Shown: positions 46,655 to 58,839, numbered from the stretch's first letter. The stretch: DNA of 64,000 nucleotides from Anas platyrhynchos (GCF_047663525.1 NC_092590.1:10870001-10934000), one strand, 5' to 3'. Made by a program: numbers and translations. Notes: generated by a model from the sequence alone, not told the origin.

Positions 46655-46696
46655 ATGAGCCCAGAGGATGTCCGGGAAGCACTACAAGGGGCCTGA
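46655..46696 (+). other. 13-codon upstream ORF overlapping the TSPAN5 start
   Basis: An ATG at 46655, 13 bases before the main start and in another frame, opens a 13-codon frame that stops at TGA 46694-46696, inside the TSPAN5 coding sequence. Its context is weak (T at -3, A at +4), so leaky scanning would let many ribosomes pass. Confidence 0.5.
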
Positions 46697-46748
46697 AGTC
46701 AGTTGTTGCATCAAATATTTCATCTTCGGCTTCAATGTCATTTTCTGG
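46668..46748 (+). CDS. TSPAN5: Tetraspanin-5, first coding exon
   Basis: 27 codons encode MSGKHYKGPEVSCCIKYFIF then GFNVIFW, which matches the start of vertebrate TSPAN5 in full, followed by the donor gtaagc in phase 0. TSPAN5 is a four-pass membrane protein of the TspanC8 group that binds ADAM10, helps it leave the endoplasmic reticulum and shapes its sheddase activity, for example on Notch. This exon supplies the cytosolic N-terminus (residues 1-about 15), with Cys13-Cys14 as likely palmitoylation sites at the membrane edge, and the first half of transmembrane helix 1. The rest of the roughly 268-residue family protein must lie beyond the right edge; no later exon was found in the window. 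The start has A at -3 and T at +4, an adequate context, and agrees with the family N-terminus. In human, TSPAN5 also lies next to EIF4E in the same orientation. Confidence 0.97.
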
Positions 46749-46769
46749 GTAAGCGGCCGGGCTCCTCTC

Positions 46770-46802
46770 CCTCCTCCTCCTCCTCCTCCTCCTCCTCCTC
46801 CT
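46770..46802 (+). repeat. (CTC)n trinucleotide tract beside the TSPAN5 exon 1 donor
   Basis: Eleven CTC/CCT units start 21 bases after the splice donor. They are complementary to the (GGA)n tract at 46331-46352. Confidence 0.95.
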
Positions 46803-46867
46803 GGGGGGACGTGTCCTGACACATCGTGACATTTGGCCTCGAGGACGGGGCTGGGGATGGGGTGTCC

Positions 46868-46932
46868 CCCTCCTTTTCCCCTTTTTTCCCCTTTTTTTCC
46901 CTTTTCCCTCCTCTTTTCCCTTCCCTTCCCCT
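46868..46932 (+). repeat. Pyrimidine-only tract in TSPAN5 intron 1
   Basis: About 65 bases of C and T alternating cccc and tttt runs, with no purine. Confidence 0.9.
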
Positions 46933-49900
46933 GCCAAGTGCGGCCGCTGCATTCCTGCGCCTGCCGGGGCTGCTTGCTCCCCTGCCCCGCCGACCCTCCT
47001 AATTGCTTTTGTTGTGGGTGCCAAGAGCTTTTCATCCTTAAAACGATAATAATTTGATTTTTCATCTCCCCCTCCTCCCCATTTAGACCGGTTTGTGGTG
47101 GGGGAGGGCTCAGCCAAACGCATGGGCCTGGAGCGGGGATCGAGCTGTGTGTCTGCATGGTGATGTGTTAGTGGGGAAAAATAAATCGTGGCTCAAGTTC
47201 TCCCAACAAACAGGGGAAGGGTTACACAACGCCGGGGCCGTGCACGGATCCGATCGCTCTGTGCCCACGGTTGGGGTGTCAGTGGGGCTCCTGGCCACGG
47301 TGCTCGGTCCTCTGCTGGCACCAAGGCTCGTGGTGCTGTGCCGGCGCTGGGCACCGAGCCGTGTGGTGAAGCGTCACGGGGGTACGGTGGTATTTCTAGC
47401 ATCTTCTCGGTGTGACGGGCTTGAAAGAGGAGCAGCTGGGTCCGGATGTGCAAGCAGTCGGGTTTGGAGGTGTGTTATTCAGAATTTTGTGCTGAGGGGT
47501 GAAGTGTTTGCACAGGAGCGCTGCATGGAGTAGCAAAGTTGGGTGAAAGCTTCTCATGAGATGCTCCATTTAGCGATGGCAAACGTGCACAAACCCACGT
47601 AGGGTAAATATGTTCCGAAGGAACTCTGAAAGTGAGATGGGCACATACTTCACACATTGTCTTTTTTGGACCATAAAGGTGTCTTGGCTCACCCCCTACC
47701 ACCACCTTCTTCAAGATGAAGGTGAGGAGTAATGGAGGAGAGGAGCCTCCTTGCTAACGCTAAGCTTGTGGTCGCCGCTGTGGTGAGAACAGAGGAAGGT
47801 GCTTGGTGGAGAAGTGCTTGTAGCTAACGTTTTGTCTGTGTTCCTGGAAAGTAAAGGCGCCTGGAGAGGATGTTTTGGAAGAACGGGACTTTTGATATTA
47901 ATCACGCTTTTACAGTGAAATGCCTTTCCTTAACCAAGAAGGTACATTGGTAGAGTGAAATTGACTGGGGTTGCGTGCCTGTATGTCAAAGTGCACTTGG
48001 CCTAAGAAACAAGCCTGCGGTGACGACTCCTTCCAAAGCACTATCCTGACCCTACAGTAGCTGCTTTTATTATTTGATCAAGTTTTAGCGGTTCAGTTTG
48101 TCATGGGTCTCTTTTGCTCGTCTGTCTTTCTGTTTTGATTCCCATGGGCGCACACTGCTGTGAACACAGATGTTTTACAGCAGGGAGCAGAGCCGTGTGA
48201 GGAACGCTGGTGTGGCACGTCCTTGGACTAACGGAGGGAAAATGCACATAAATGCGTTGTTATCTTGCTCCTTCAGGCGCTGTCAGCCCGTAAGAAGCTC
48301 CCTACCCTTTAATTTTGTTCCACTTATTCTCTGAAGGCTAAGGTGCGGATGGTGGAAGTGGCACTTTGTGGATGTAGCTTCTGCGTGGTGGCAAGCCCTC
48401 ATCTTGTGTGAGGGAATGGGTTAAAGGAGGTCTCGCTGGGCTGCGTGGCTCCATGCCGCCAGAGCGGTAATCCAAAGACCTCAGCCTGTCGCCCTTGCCT
48501 GCAGGTTTAAAGTTTTTACTGAATTAATAGCAAAGTGCTCGATATTCTCCCACGAAGCTGGGCCAGAAAAATCTGTAAATGAAAATTGGAGGCCTGGTTA
48601 GCTGTTCACAGACAGCGATAATCAAAAATAGCCGCTAATGTAGTCATTATAAATAGATTGAAATGATAAAGAGGTCGTCGTGACATGCCCGTGACACCCT
48701 TCAGAGATCTTTCAGGCATTTAGATACGTAGAACACCTTTGTTAAAACTTCTCAAGCTTTCTTAAATGCTGGTTTTAACACAACCTTTAAATTTTTAATG
48801 TAAACAAATGGAAAATACCCTCTATTGTGCATCATAAAACAATGGACTAAAAATAAAGACAAGCGAGTTGGAAGACTAATGGTTTTGACAAGAAAATTGT
48901 CAGTGCCTTGAATAGAGGAATTTTATAGATCTGCTGAAATTATGTGGGGAATGATTGTACGCGCTACTTAAACTGGAGATATTACAAAAAAATGTTGGAG
49001 GCTTTATATGCTGTCAAATATAGGCAAAATAAATTATCGGGTCTTTTTCTCAGCTTTTTTGGTGTTGTGCTAGTCTGTTGTTCCTTTGCTTAAAAAACCA
49101 CCACTGAATTGTTAGATTAATGAGTTTGGGAAGTCACACTCCGTATCTTTAGTTGTGACTGAGGGTGACATTATGCTCGTAAGGAGATATGCTCTTAGTC
49201 TTGCCCCACCCCAGGCAGCGTGTTCTTGTCTCTGCGTTTCAGAAGAGGACGTTATCCTCGGAGTTTATGCATAATTAATATTCTAGGTATACTTGTAGGC
49301 TTAATTCCTTCTTTGATATCCAGCATTGATGTTGGTAAATAGGCAGAAAGTGCTTGTTTGGAGAACTTTGAGATCGCAGTGCTCTTGTGGAAGTGCCCGC
49401 TTGGCGCTTACCAAAGTCATATTTAGGAACTGAGACCAAATAGACACAAAGATATCTAAATGGAAAGTCAGAATTCAATGTTGTGCTTCCCTTCTTGCTG
49501 CTCAGATGTCATTCTCCTTTGGTTGTACATTAGGGCACGTGCCTGCACCTCACCTTGACCAGCATAATGCCTGCATGAAAGCACCACATGACGTTCGCTG
49601 CCTTTCCAAGCTGGTGGAACAGTCAGTGCTTTTCTGTGAGCCTTTATGTCTTTGTCTAGGTGAACCGTAGTCTATTCTGAATATCTCTAGGTAACAGAAA
49701 ACAGTTTCATGTGGTTAAAGCAAGCAAGCAAACAATACCAGCTCCCCTCCCCGCTCCCTATTTAGGCATCCATGTAGAACGATGTCAAAGGTATCATGCA
49801 AAAAGCGAAAGTAGGTCACCTTGCTTCCTGAAAGGCAGCGACCGTTTCCCCTTCTTACCCTTCTGCAAGGCACTTCTAAGCTGATTTCTAGTTCTGAGAA

Positions 49901-49940
49901 GTATTTTAAATTCCTATCTATGTTTTACTGTGCTTGATTT

Positions 49941-49960
49941 AAAAAAAAAATAAAAAAAAA
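49941..49960. repeat. A-rich tract
   Basis: Twenty bases of A with a single T. Confidence 0.9.
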
Positions 49961-52900
49961 TGTATGTAGTTTTCAACATGGAATCTCAATGTCAACTGGG
50001 GTCCGCTGGCCCTAGCCTAATAGGAAGGATGTACAGAAAGCACTGACACCTCAGACAGCAACCTATGCTTTATCTGATGATTCACTCTAAGTCATGAGAT
50101 ATGCTGTGATTATGATGCGCCAGCATATTACGAGTCATAATTTGTGCTTTAAGTTGCTTGGCATCTGCTGGTTTTGATGGTATCCATATGGGAGTCTAAA
50201 TAGTCTTCTGAATTACAAGGAGACAGCAAAAAGGAAATGGAATAAGGTTATGTGAGAAGTGTTGGAGAAGGACACTGACCTTTGAGGGACAACAAATAGA
50301 CTGTTTATTAAATTCTGTACAATGCTCATAGTTCATTTTCGAAGGGACAGAAGATCATTTTCTCATGCTTGCTGGTTTTCAGATGTCCATTAAGGAAGTT
50401 TTGGTTTTGTAACTTTCCCTTGCCTCCTTGGTTAAAAAAAAATCCGTGCAAGACTTGTTCCAAGCAATCTTCAAATGCATTCTGCAGCATTTGATCTTGT
50501 GGTCAACTTCTAGTCTTTGATTTCAATGAGCTTTCAAATTTACCTTATTGGAACCATCAAGTGCAGCTGACATACTTGCACTAAAAAGATGAATTTAGTA
50601 AATGTATTTGCCAATTTCCCACCTCGATCAGCACATCCCAATGAGCTTCACCTGGTAGCACAGCTGTCTTGGAGTATCAAGAATACATTTTGAATCTTCA
50701 GTGTCCCAATCAGAGGAAAGCTGATGCGTGTGAACAGCATCCTGTGTATGGGCAGCGAGTGAAAGAGCTTATCAATATTGGTGTATACAAATATCTGGTG
50801 TCATTGGTCCTGGTCAGGTCTTTGCGTTGCATGATGATAGTGTTTTCCTTCTAAAGGCAGTAGACCCATGTTCCATTAAGACTGAATTGGAAAGTAAATA
50901 TGCTACCTCAATTCAATAAGATGGCCTTTTTGTGGTAGACTCTTACTAGTATATTTATCATAAGTAAGTACATGCTCGGCTACTCCCTATCATGCAAAGG
51001 CACACAGGGAAAAGCAAGTACCAGCTATGCTGTGGAAGAAAATGGGTTTTGTGTCCCCCTCCCAAAAAGGAGAACGCGTTTTTGGAAAAATAGACGAAAT
51101 AAATAAATAAAATAACACATCAGGTAGTGCAATAGACGTAGGGGTAATTTTCAAATGGATTTTTTCTTTTCCCTATGCAGGAAGCAGAAGAGAAGTGTCT
51201 GACAATTTTATTCCTGTCCTCTCCAGTGGAGAGGAGTTTCAAAGTACATAATCTTTTCTTAAACGCTCTCGGACTTGGTTCCATAGATTACAGTAATCCC
51301 AAAGTACTTTTTCTCAAACTTTATTTTATTTATCCGTTAAACTCTGGAAGATGAAATAGTGATTAGTGGGGGGATTAGAAACTTGAGGTGAAACAGCACT
51401 TCAGGGTACTTTCTCTCAAGCCCCCTTGCTACGAATGGACTTTTTTGCAGATAAAGAATTATAAAATGCTTTTGACACTAAGGCCATTGCAGCTTATAAA
51501 TTTGGAGCGAGAATCTGTTGTGTCGTTACATGCTTGGTACAGGTTCCTCAGCAGTTCATACTCCATTAACCAAGGGCAGGAACCTGTGAAGATTTGCTGT
51601 GAGCATTTACAGTATTACGTGGTGCTTTCAGTGAAGAGGGGAGGTGAGAAAATATTTTTGTCCCAAAGAAATCTCATGACCTAATTCTGCCAGGTGGCGA
51701 CTTCCAGTCTTGAACTACGATGCTACAGGACAGAATCAGCTTTCGTACTTTGCATTGCCCAAAATATGCAGCGTGTTTCTTGAATGCATGGCTAGTAGCC
51801 TGTCAACAGGGCTGCAATTTTTCCACTGGTGTTTGCAGGAGCGAGGAGCTGCACAGCTCTGTTAGTGAGCACCCAGAAGTGACCATCAGTGTTAACCACT
51901 GGAGCGCCTGCCAGTAAAGGGAATTTGCTTTAACTCTTCTAAATACGTGGCTTTTTGATTAGCCAGCCTTTCATGTGACTTTGGAGTCTTGCACCATTTT
52001 CCAGCCTTTTTTCCCTGATTAAAACTTAGAAAATATTGTTGCAAGGCAAAAAAGAAAGAATTAAACCTCAAAAGGTTGTGTTTTTATTTTTATTTTTTTT
52101 AACCAATGTACTGAATTGTGTGCAAGTCCAGCTTTACAGCGCAAAATTCAGGAAAACATAGATTGTTCTTTACTGGCTTGAAACCTAATTTATTTCTTTT
52201 CCATTGTGCTGTTGTGTGAGCTTGGAAAACATCCCATTTCTTGTGATTCTGCTGCTGCTCGTGCCAAAAAATACCCTCTCTCTTGGCTCGTTGCGGATGT
52301 TGATTTCCACTGATTTCAGCAGGACTTTGTACAGGTAGAAGGGTCGGTTTGGGTGGATGTCCCTGTGGGCTGTGTGCCCTGGGTAAGGCACACAGAGCTG
52401 TACAGCAGTTCCACCCTCCCCTTTACGCTCGCATTTAAAAATGTCACTGACACATTGGGGTCTGCAGGCGAGGGTGCTTGATTTGTTACCAAACTCTGAC
52501 TCAGTGTGATCTCATATAACCTCCAGATGGCCCGGCTTGTGGAGATGCTAAAAACATCCCGATCCCACTCCGTTAGCTGTGTAAAACAAATGAGGCAAAT
52601 GGCAGTAGCAGTATTTATCTTCATACACATCCATCTCCACCTTCAGCTGATGTTTCAACTTCCCAGTCGCTTTCCTCTGGACAGCATTTAGAATAAGCAT
52701 TTCGGCACACACAGAGGATCTTATGAATGAACTGTCAATTTCCCACAGAACTGGGAAAAATCAATATGCCTCTTCCCAGCCTTGAAAATCCCTCTGCTCC
52801 CAGTGAAGGCTCCATTACATCAAATAATATTGAAAATCATTTCAAGCCAAGTTCCTGATGTGTGGTGATGGAGGACTTTTATTCTTTTTCTTTGCAACAA

Positions 52901-53009
52901 GGCAAATAGATATTATGAAAACACTTTGTATACCTATTCTGTTCCCGTTGCCGTCTGGCTTTCTCAACAGCAAAACTGCCTGCACAAAAATCAAAGGATC
53001 ACAGCAACT

Positions 53010-53155
53010 TTTTTTTTGTTGCAGTGCTTTGTTGAGCCTCTCTAGGTTCATGTGGGCCCACTTCTCAACCTTGTCCAGGTCCCTCTGGATGCCATCCCTT
53101 CCTGCTGTATCGGCTGCCCCACTCAGCTTGGTGCCATCTGCACTCGATCCCATAC
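53010..53155 (-). mobile_element. CR1 fragment, minus strand
   Basis: catgtgggcccacttctcaa, cttgtccaggtccctctgga and cactcagcttggtgccatct match the internal 3' UTR-proximal part of the CR1 copy at 30110-30210, in the same orientation. Both ends are truncated. Confidence 0.85.
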
Positions 53156-53810
53156 TTGTTTTGCTGGCTCCAGTCTTAAGGAGTTAAAACCCGTACATAC
53201 ACCATGACAGGCCTGGTAGTTTGCACCGCAATGAGTGTGATACCACAAGGGTGCTTGTATGAATTCAGCCCGCAGGGCTCTTCCTAGCATTCCTGTGGCT
53301 CGCTCCTGATGAGAGTCCAGCTTTAATTTACTTCGATTTGGGCGCAAATCTTCCCTGATGCGGAACAGCATTTTCCAGCAGGGCTCTGTCTGTCAGTGCC
53401 AGCAGGGCAGGGGCTCGGGCGAGCTCTGGTGCCCCGAGCAGAGGTGCAGCAGCACCCTGTGGGGTGTGGGGTGTCTCCTGGCAGGCCCACCCGCTCCCTG
53501 CTGTTCCCTCGGAGCCAGCAGCACAGGTTCTCCCTGTCGGGCACCTCTGCGCTGTGTACACATGCACAGGGAGCAGGTTTTCCTCTCGGAGGGTGCACAG
53601 AACAGGGCTTTGGGATTTTATTTATTTTGTCACTGAGATATAAAACCAGAAGGGTTCCATTTTCCCTGTGTGTGTATATAAAATATGTATAATTACGATT
53701 AATAAGTTGAGATCCATTCTTTATCAGTATTGCTTGGTATCACATCCTCTTGTTTCTTTTCCTTTCTGTGGGTGTTCAGGTGTGTGTGTGTCTATCTGTT
53801 TTCCTAACTG
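53156..53810 (+). other. TSPAN5: TSPAN5 intron 1 between two CR1 fragments
   Basis: Unique sequence; a GC-richer stretch at 53390-53590 gives overlapping open frames on both strands, all without known domains. Confidence 0.55.
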
Positions 53811-54020
53811 CAGGATGGTTTGGGTTGGAAGGGACTTAAAGCACATCCAGGTCCATCCCCCTACCACAGGCAGGAACATCTCCCACCAGAGCAGGCTGCC
53901 CAAAGCCCCATCCAGCCTTGCCTTGGACACCTCCAGGGATGGGGCATCCACAGCTTCTCTGGGCAGCCTGTTTCAGTGTTGCAGTCTGACTCCATCCCTT
54001 TTCATCCTGTAATGCCCAAG
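53811..54020 (-). mobile_element. CR1 3' fragment, minus strand
   Basis: It begins at the element's 3' side with ggatggtttgggttggaagg and runs through gccccatccagccttgcctt and ggggcatccacagcttctct. It is 5'-truncated at about 54020. The terminal repeat units are lost or diverged. Confidence 0.9.
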
Positions 54021-56442
54021 AGGGCCCATGTCCATTGCAGGGCCACTGCTTGCCATGGGTATAGCAGTGGCCTCCTGACTGGTTTTGGTGTCCTGCCTTA
54101 AAAATCCTGCTGGAGTGAGAGCTGGGGCACGACTGAGAGCTTCTCTCACCTGGGTCAGCTCCTGCTGGCTGTTTGGCTGCAAGAATGAGGTATGGGAAGA
54201 TCTCATCTCCTCCTTCGCCTGTACAGATCAATTTAAAGTGATTGTGCAAGCAGGGCCTGCCTCAGCTCTAAGTTAAGTGGTTTTGGACTGGAATGCACAG
54301 AGGCATTGGGCATGATGCTTTGTTAATAATTAGCTCAGTCCAGTGACAACTGTTATGCAGGCATACGCAATGCCTGGGGTGCTTGTCCAGCACGCCTTGA
54401 GCTTCTCTACCACTAAGATTTATTGTTGTTAACTCTTTTCTCCTAATTGCTTGTTGATGTTGGATAAAGAAAGAGGCAGCGAGGATCTACCAAGTTTGTT
54501 GTAATGTGAACTTAATCTGAACTTCAGTTTAAGTGCACAGCCCCATCGTAGACTTCTCTGGTTTCTTTCCCTTCCCATAAATGTTATTCCAAACACCATG
54601 CCGCTCTGTAATAAGGCACTTCACTGGAGTGGGCTCCTGGACGGGGTGGCAAATGATCTGCTCTCTGAAGAGCAGGGAGTGTTAATCATGATGATCCATT
54701 TCCAAAGGTCCTTTTTGATGGCTTCATTGCAAACAAAGGTCGGTAAGCATTTGGTGGTAGGGAACGCATCTCCATGTAGTGAGCAAGTGGCAGGATGGAT
54801 ATATACATATGCACACATACTTTATATAAATGGAGAGGGAGAATAACACTGTTTATGTATCTACATATAGGGAGGGAAAAAAAGGTAGGGGGAATCTTGG
54901 CTTGCAAGCAGAAGTTTATTGACCTATGTGCCTGAAGGCAGGACATGGAGGGTCTGGAAACCCATCTAACTGCTGGTACAGGGAAAGAAGGCCTTTTAGC
55001 ACTGCTCTTCTGCTGCTGGGAGCTAAGCATGGTCATCAGAGGTGTTTCTGCTTCAGCTGTGCAGGGCTGAGCATGCTTTAAAACACTGCTTTCTTTTCTG
55101 TGTAAGCAGTCTCAATTCTCTTCCAGTATGTCCTGTTGTTTTGAAGGTAGGTAACAGCCTTGCCTGGGTAGTCTAGAGCTTCATAGTTATATCTGAATGA
55201 AGACTTTATGACACAAGTTTTCTTTTTCTATGCTAGTAACTAGCGTGTTTGACTTCAGGATATAAACCAGTTACATTTTTATGTAGTTTGCTGTAGCCAC
55301 TGTAGCTTTTGCCTCTGACTTTCCCTGTCCCAGAACTTCGTGGGTAGGTGGGGTTTCCAGTATACTTACCATCCAGTATTTCCTAGGTATTTTAAACGTC
55401 ATGCCTAGTAAATGACAGTGATGATATACTCAACTCTGCCACCGCTTGCAGTTTGCTTATTGATAGCAGCTGATTAATGCCAGTATAAATCACTAAGCCT
55501 CTTCTGAATACCTGATCTTTGCTATTTTTGTCCTCCTTTCAGCTTCTGCTCTCCTCCAGCTTGCCGTCAGAGGCTGTTCTCTCTGTTGCATTCCCCAAGG
55601 TAGCCTTTTTGTGGCTGGCTACCTGCCTGTGCCTGTTCTTACTCCCTTCTGGATCTGAAAGCCCTGCTGGGTTCTGGGCTCTGTTAGTCCACAGAAGCCC
55701 CTGCACGGTCACTGCGCCGCTCTGAGAGGCCTTTGTATGGGCACAACTTGCTGGCTCTGCCACTTGGTCCAGCCAGCAATGCACAGGAAAGGGGCAAGGA
55801 GAAGTAACAAACAGCACCAGCTTTTCTGTTAGTTTTTTTTAAAAGTATTTTGAGAGTTGGTGTGGCTTTTTGATATCTATAGAGACCTGTCAGCTTTAGT
55901 GAGTGGTGTGTAATAGTATTTATTTAGATCTTCTTGGAGTATGAGGGTCAGATTTTCATTTATTACTGAAGGCTGCCGTGTACCAATCTGGCAACATACC
56001 CTGTCCTTAAAATGGCTGCAGACTATGTTTATTGAGCAGGGCAGAGCAATTTTGGTGCAGCTGTGGTGTCAACTTTTTTCTGCAAGTAAGCTGAGACTCG
56101 GGGTTTCAGGAGTTTGAAGGTGTTTATATGCTGGAAGGCTGGGCTTGGATGTCTGTGTAAATGGTGGAGAGGAGAAACCCATCACTTTTTACAGAAAGAG
56201 CAGCTCTTGTTCATAAAGCAAGGGGTATTTAACTTGGGGAATATCTTCCAGAAGTCATGAGGTAGTCATATTCTGAGTAAAACCTGTCTTGTTCTCTATT
56301 CCGTCTCTGTGTTGCCTTCTGGGTAGCTATTTTTCTGCGGTTCCTGGTCTCACAGTGCTGCTTAGGGAGCTCTCTCGCATTATTTCCCTCTGTTTTGTTA
56401 ATGGGACTTTCTTCTAGTTTAAAAACTCTCTAGCTTGGAGGG

Positions 56443-56466
56443 AAAAAAAAAACACACACACACAAA
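56443..56466. repeat. A run plus (AC)n
   Basis: Ten A followed by about seven AC units. Confidence 0.85.
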
Positions 56467-56770
56467 GAGGCAAACCAAAACAAACATGTGCATAAAGACA
56501 TTTCAGAATTCACAGCAAACAAACTGTGGATCAATTATTAAGTGCCTTCCCTTTCCCTCATCCACTTCCTGATGTAGTATTAATTTTGAATGAGCCCCCT
56601 GCATAGCTTGCCTTCATCCACTTAGGGTGTAGAGCACAAAGGCTTTCAGCACTGTAAATACTTGGGGCCTTGTTACAGGCTGCAGCGTAAGAGCGGTTCC
56701 TGTGGACTTCAATAGGAGTCACTTGGTGGCGGCTGCATAATGAGACCCTTGGTTTTCATGCAACGGCTGC

Positions 56771-56843
56771 GAAAGAAAGAAAAAGAGAGAGAGGAGGAGG
56801 AGATGAAGAAAGAGGGGGAAGGAGAAAGGGGGAGATGGGAAAG
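56771..56843 (+). repeat. Purine-only GA-rich tract
   Basis: About 70 bases of almost only G and A (gaaa, gaga, ggagga, ggggga units), a potential triplex-forming strand. Confidence 0.9.
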
Positions 56844-58839
56844 CCCAAAGAGGTCCCCGAACAAAACGCTGAAAAGACTGTCAAAAGAGCTGGAGCCATT
56901 ACTTCAGTCTGCTTAAGGAGCTAAGAGCTGGCAAAATGGGTAAGACGCTGCTCTAACCCAAAAACCCTGTGGGGAACAGTGGAGCCTATCAGCCATTGTT
57001 TCTGCTGCTTGTGTCTCAAAGTATCCCTTCTGACTGCTTTGACCTTCTAAATGAAAGCTTCCCCCCAATAACAAGAGCCACACGTGAGCCACTTGTAGCA
57101 CTGAGGGAATTTAGCTGCTGAAGCAGGCATCTGCAGCAGATAGTGATTGTGTTCTCCACTTCTAAAGCAGTGAGGTGCTCGCATGAAAGAGCCTCACACG
57201 TGCCCAACCATCACTCGGCGCTGGTTTCTGCAGGCTGTGATCTGCCTATCGGTCTAGACAGCAAGCTGGTCATGACTATTTTCTATAAGTAGCAATTCAA
57301 AGTATGGCATTGTGCACCGAGTCCTGCTTTTGCCAGGCATGCATGGAATAGCAGCAGCTTCATGGTAAGCGTGGCCAGCAGAGCTACTCACACCCATCTG
57401 TTAAGTACCACTACTTATGTGGTCTGCCATTAGCCACAGAAGAAATCACCACGTTTTATTAATGGCTTCTGAACTTTAACAACATCTTAGGCTAAAGGTA
57501 ATGGCTTCTGCGTGAAATATGTGCCATTACTGCTAATGGTGTCTTACCGAGTGAGCCGGCGTGGCAGATAAAAGAATTTCTGTAAACAAAGCATAAAAGT
57601 AGCCGTGTGTATAAATCACGGCTGAAAACCAGTTTATAGTTGAATGGAAACTGAGCACCTCAGCCTAGTTTTGTTTATGCTTTAGGTGATTGATTGGGAA
57701 AGGGAAAAAACAGCCTACCCAAATGTAGGACTTGGTCAATAATGAATTAAACTGCTACTGTTAGGTTGTCCAGTTGTTTGTGGCAGCACAGTATGAGTAG
57801 GTAGTTGGTCTGTGCTAACACCAATAGTTTCAATGCTTTAAAAAAAAAAAGTAGAAAAACAAAAGGAAAGCCAGCCTTTCAACTTGCATTTGAGAAAGAC
57901 TTTAAAGAAATATAAAGCTGATTCTTATTGATAGCTTAAAAAAAAAAAAATAGGGCAAGATTAACATTCCCTCCTTTTAAACTGATCGTACCACCAAGGG
58001 AGATCAAGAACTTCTTTTAGCTGCTGCACTGAATCCTTAATCTGCTGGTGTCAGGCATCCTCAAATGTAACATTAACCTGCAGATCCCCAAATTGCTCCA
58101 AGGTTTTGGAGGAGATGTGCTGAGCCTTGCCTTTTGACTAGGCTAGGAGCAAGGGAGTTCCCTGGGGGAAAGGATCCCGCTCCTCTCTCTGGAGTGCAAA
58201 GAAACAATAAAGCAGTGCACTGACGACTCCATTAAATAAGCTGCTGGAAAATTTTTAACCATAAGGAATTGAAAAAATGAAAAAAGTGTTTCTTTGCAGA
58301 TGAATTGTGTGGTCTGGATTTCTGTAAACTTCGTGTACGTTGACAACTTAAAAAAAAAAAAAAGTGTACCAAGTATGTAAATATTAATGACCTGTGTTCT
58401 GAACGGTGAGAAAGACATGATGAAAAGGCATCTTTCTGAATATTTAATTTCCAGCTGGGGTCCCGTGCAATTCAAAGGTAATTTGGAGGTTTTACGTTTT
58501 TGTTGGAGAGGGCGGCTTGAGATGGTGCCTTTGCCAGCAAAAACAGCTTAAGGAGTTGGTGTGAGAGTGCAGAGTAAGATACGGCTTCATAAAGCAGCTG
58601 AGGGGCTGGCGAAGAGTGAGACAGGAGGAAAATGTGCCCGCTCAGGTGGGGATGGGGCCTCGGGGACTCACTAAGCCATTTTGCTGCTGAAACCACCAAC
58701 TGGTTTAACTGCCTTGAGTTATAGCTGTGTGGTTTTACGTGAGCGCTGTTCATGTTAAACACTGACCCTGCAATTTGAGTATAATCGGTCATTTCTGCGG
58801 ACAGCCCAACCTCTGAGAAATAGGTGTGATAAACTGAAC

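Larger units (their letters stand above)
45895..46667 (+). promoter_or_regulatory. TSPAN5: TSPAN5 promoter CpG island and 5' UTR
   Basis: Strongly GC- and CpG-rich sequence begins at about 45895 and continues to about 46480, then resumes around the coding exon to about 46990. There is no TATA box. An inverted CCAAT (ATTGG, 46068-46072), an Sp1-type ggggcgggg (46162-46170) and an aaaATGGCG YY1-like motif (46152-46160) are visible. The likely transcription start is somewhere in 46080-46250, but I cannot fix it. The leader would hold a (GGA)n tract (46329-46373), a 110-base T-rich block (46488-46597) and three upstream ATGs. A 3' splice-site-like sequence ends at 46642, so part of this could instead be a 5' UTR intron. 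Confidence 0.75.
46749..52999 (+). other. TSPAN5: TSPAN5 intron 1, proximal part
   Basis: The intron opens with a (CTC)n tract, pyrimidine-rich CpG-island sequence to about 46990, and then unique sequence. The block 48530-49030 is AT-rich with many TAAT/ATTA words and no repeats, resembling conserved noncoding sequence. A-rich runs lie at 49941-49960. No exon recognised. Confidence 0.75.
54021..58839 (+). other. TSPAN5: TSPAN5 intron 1, middle part
   Basis: Mostly unique sequence. It has an A/CA tract (56443-56466), a GA-rich tract (56771-56843) and three A runs after tt (57840-57851, 57938-57951, 58350-58363). The block 57440-57690 is free of repeats and rich in TAAT-type words, a possible conserved noncoding element. 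No exon recognised. Confidence 0.6.
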
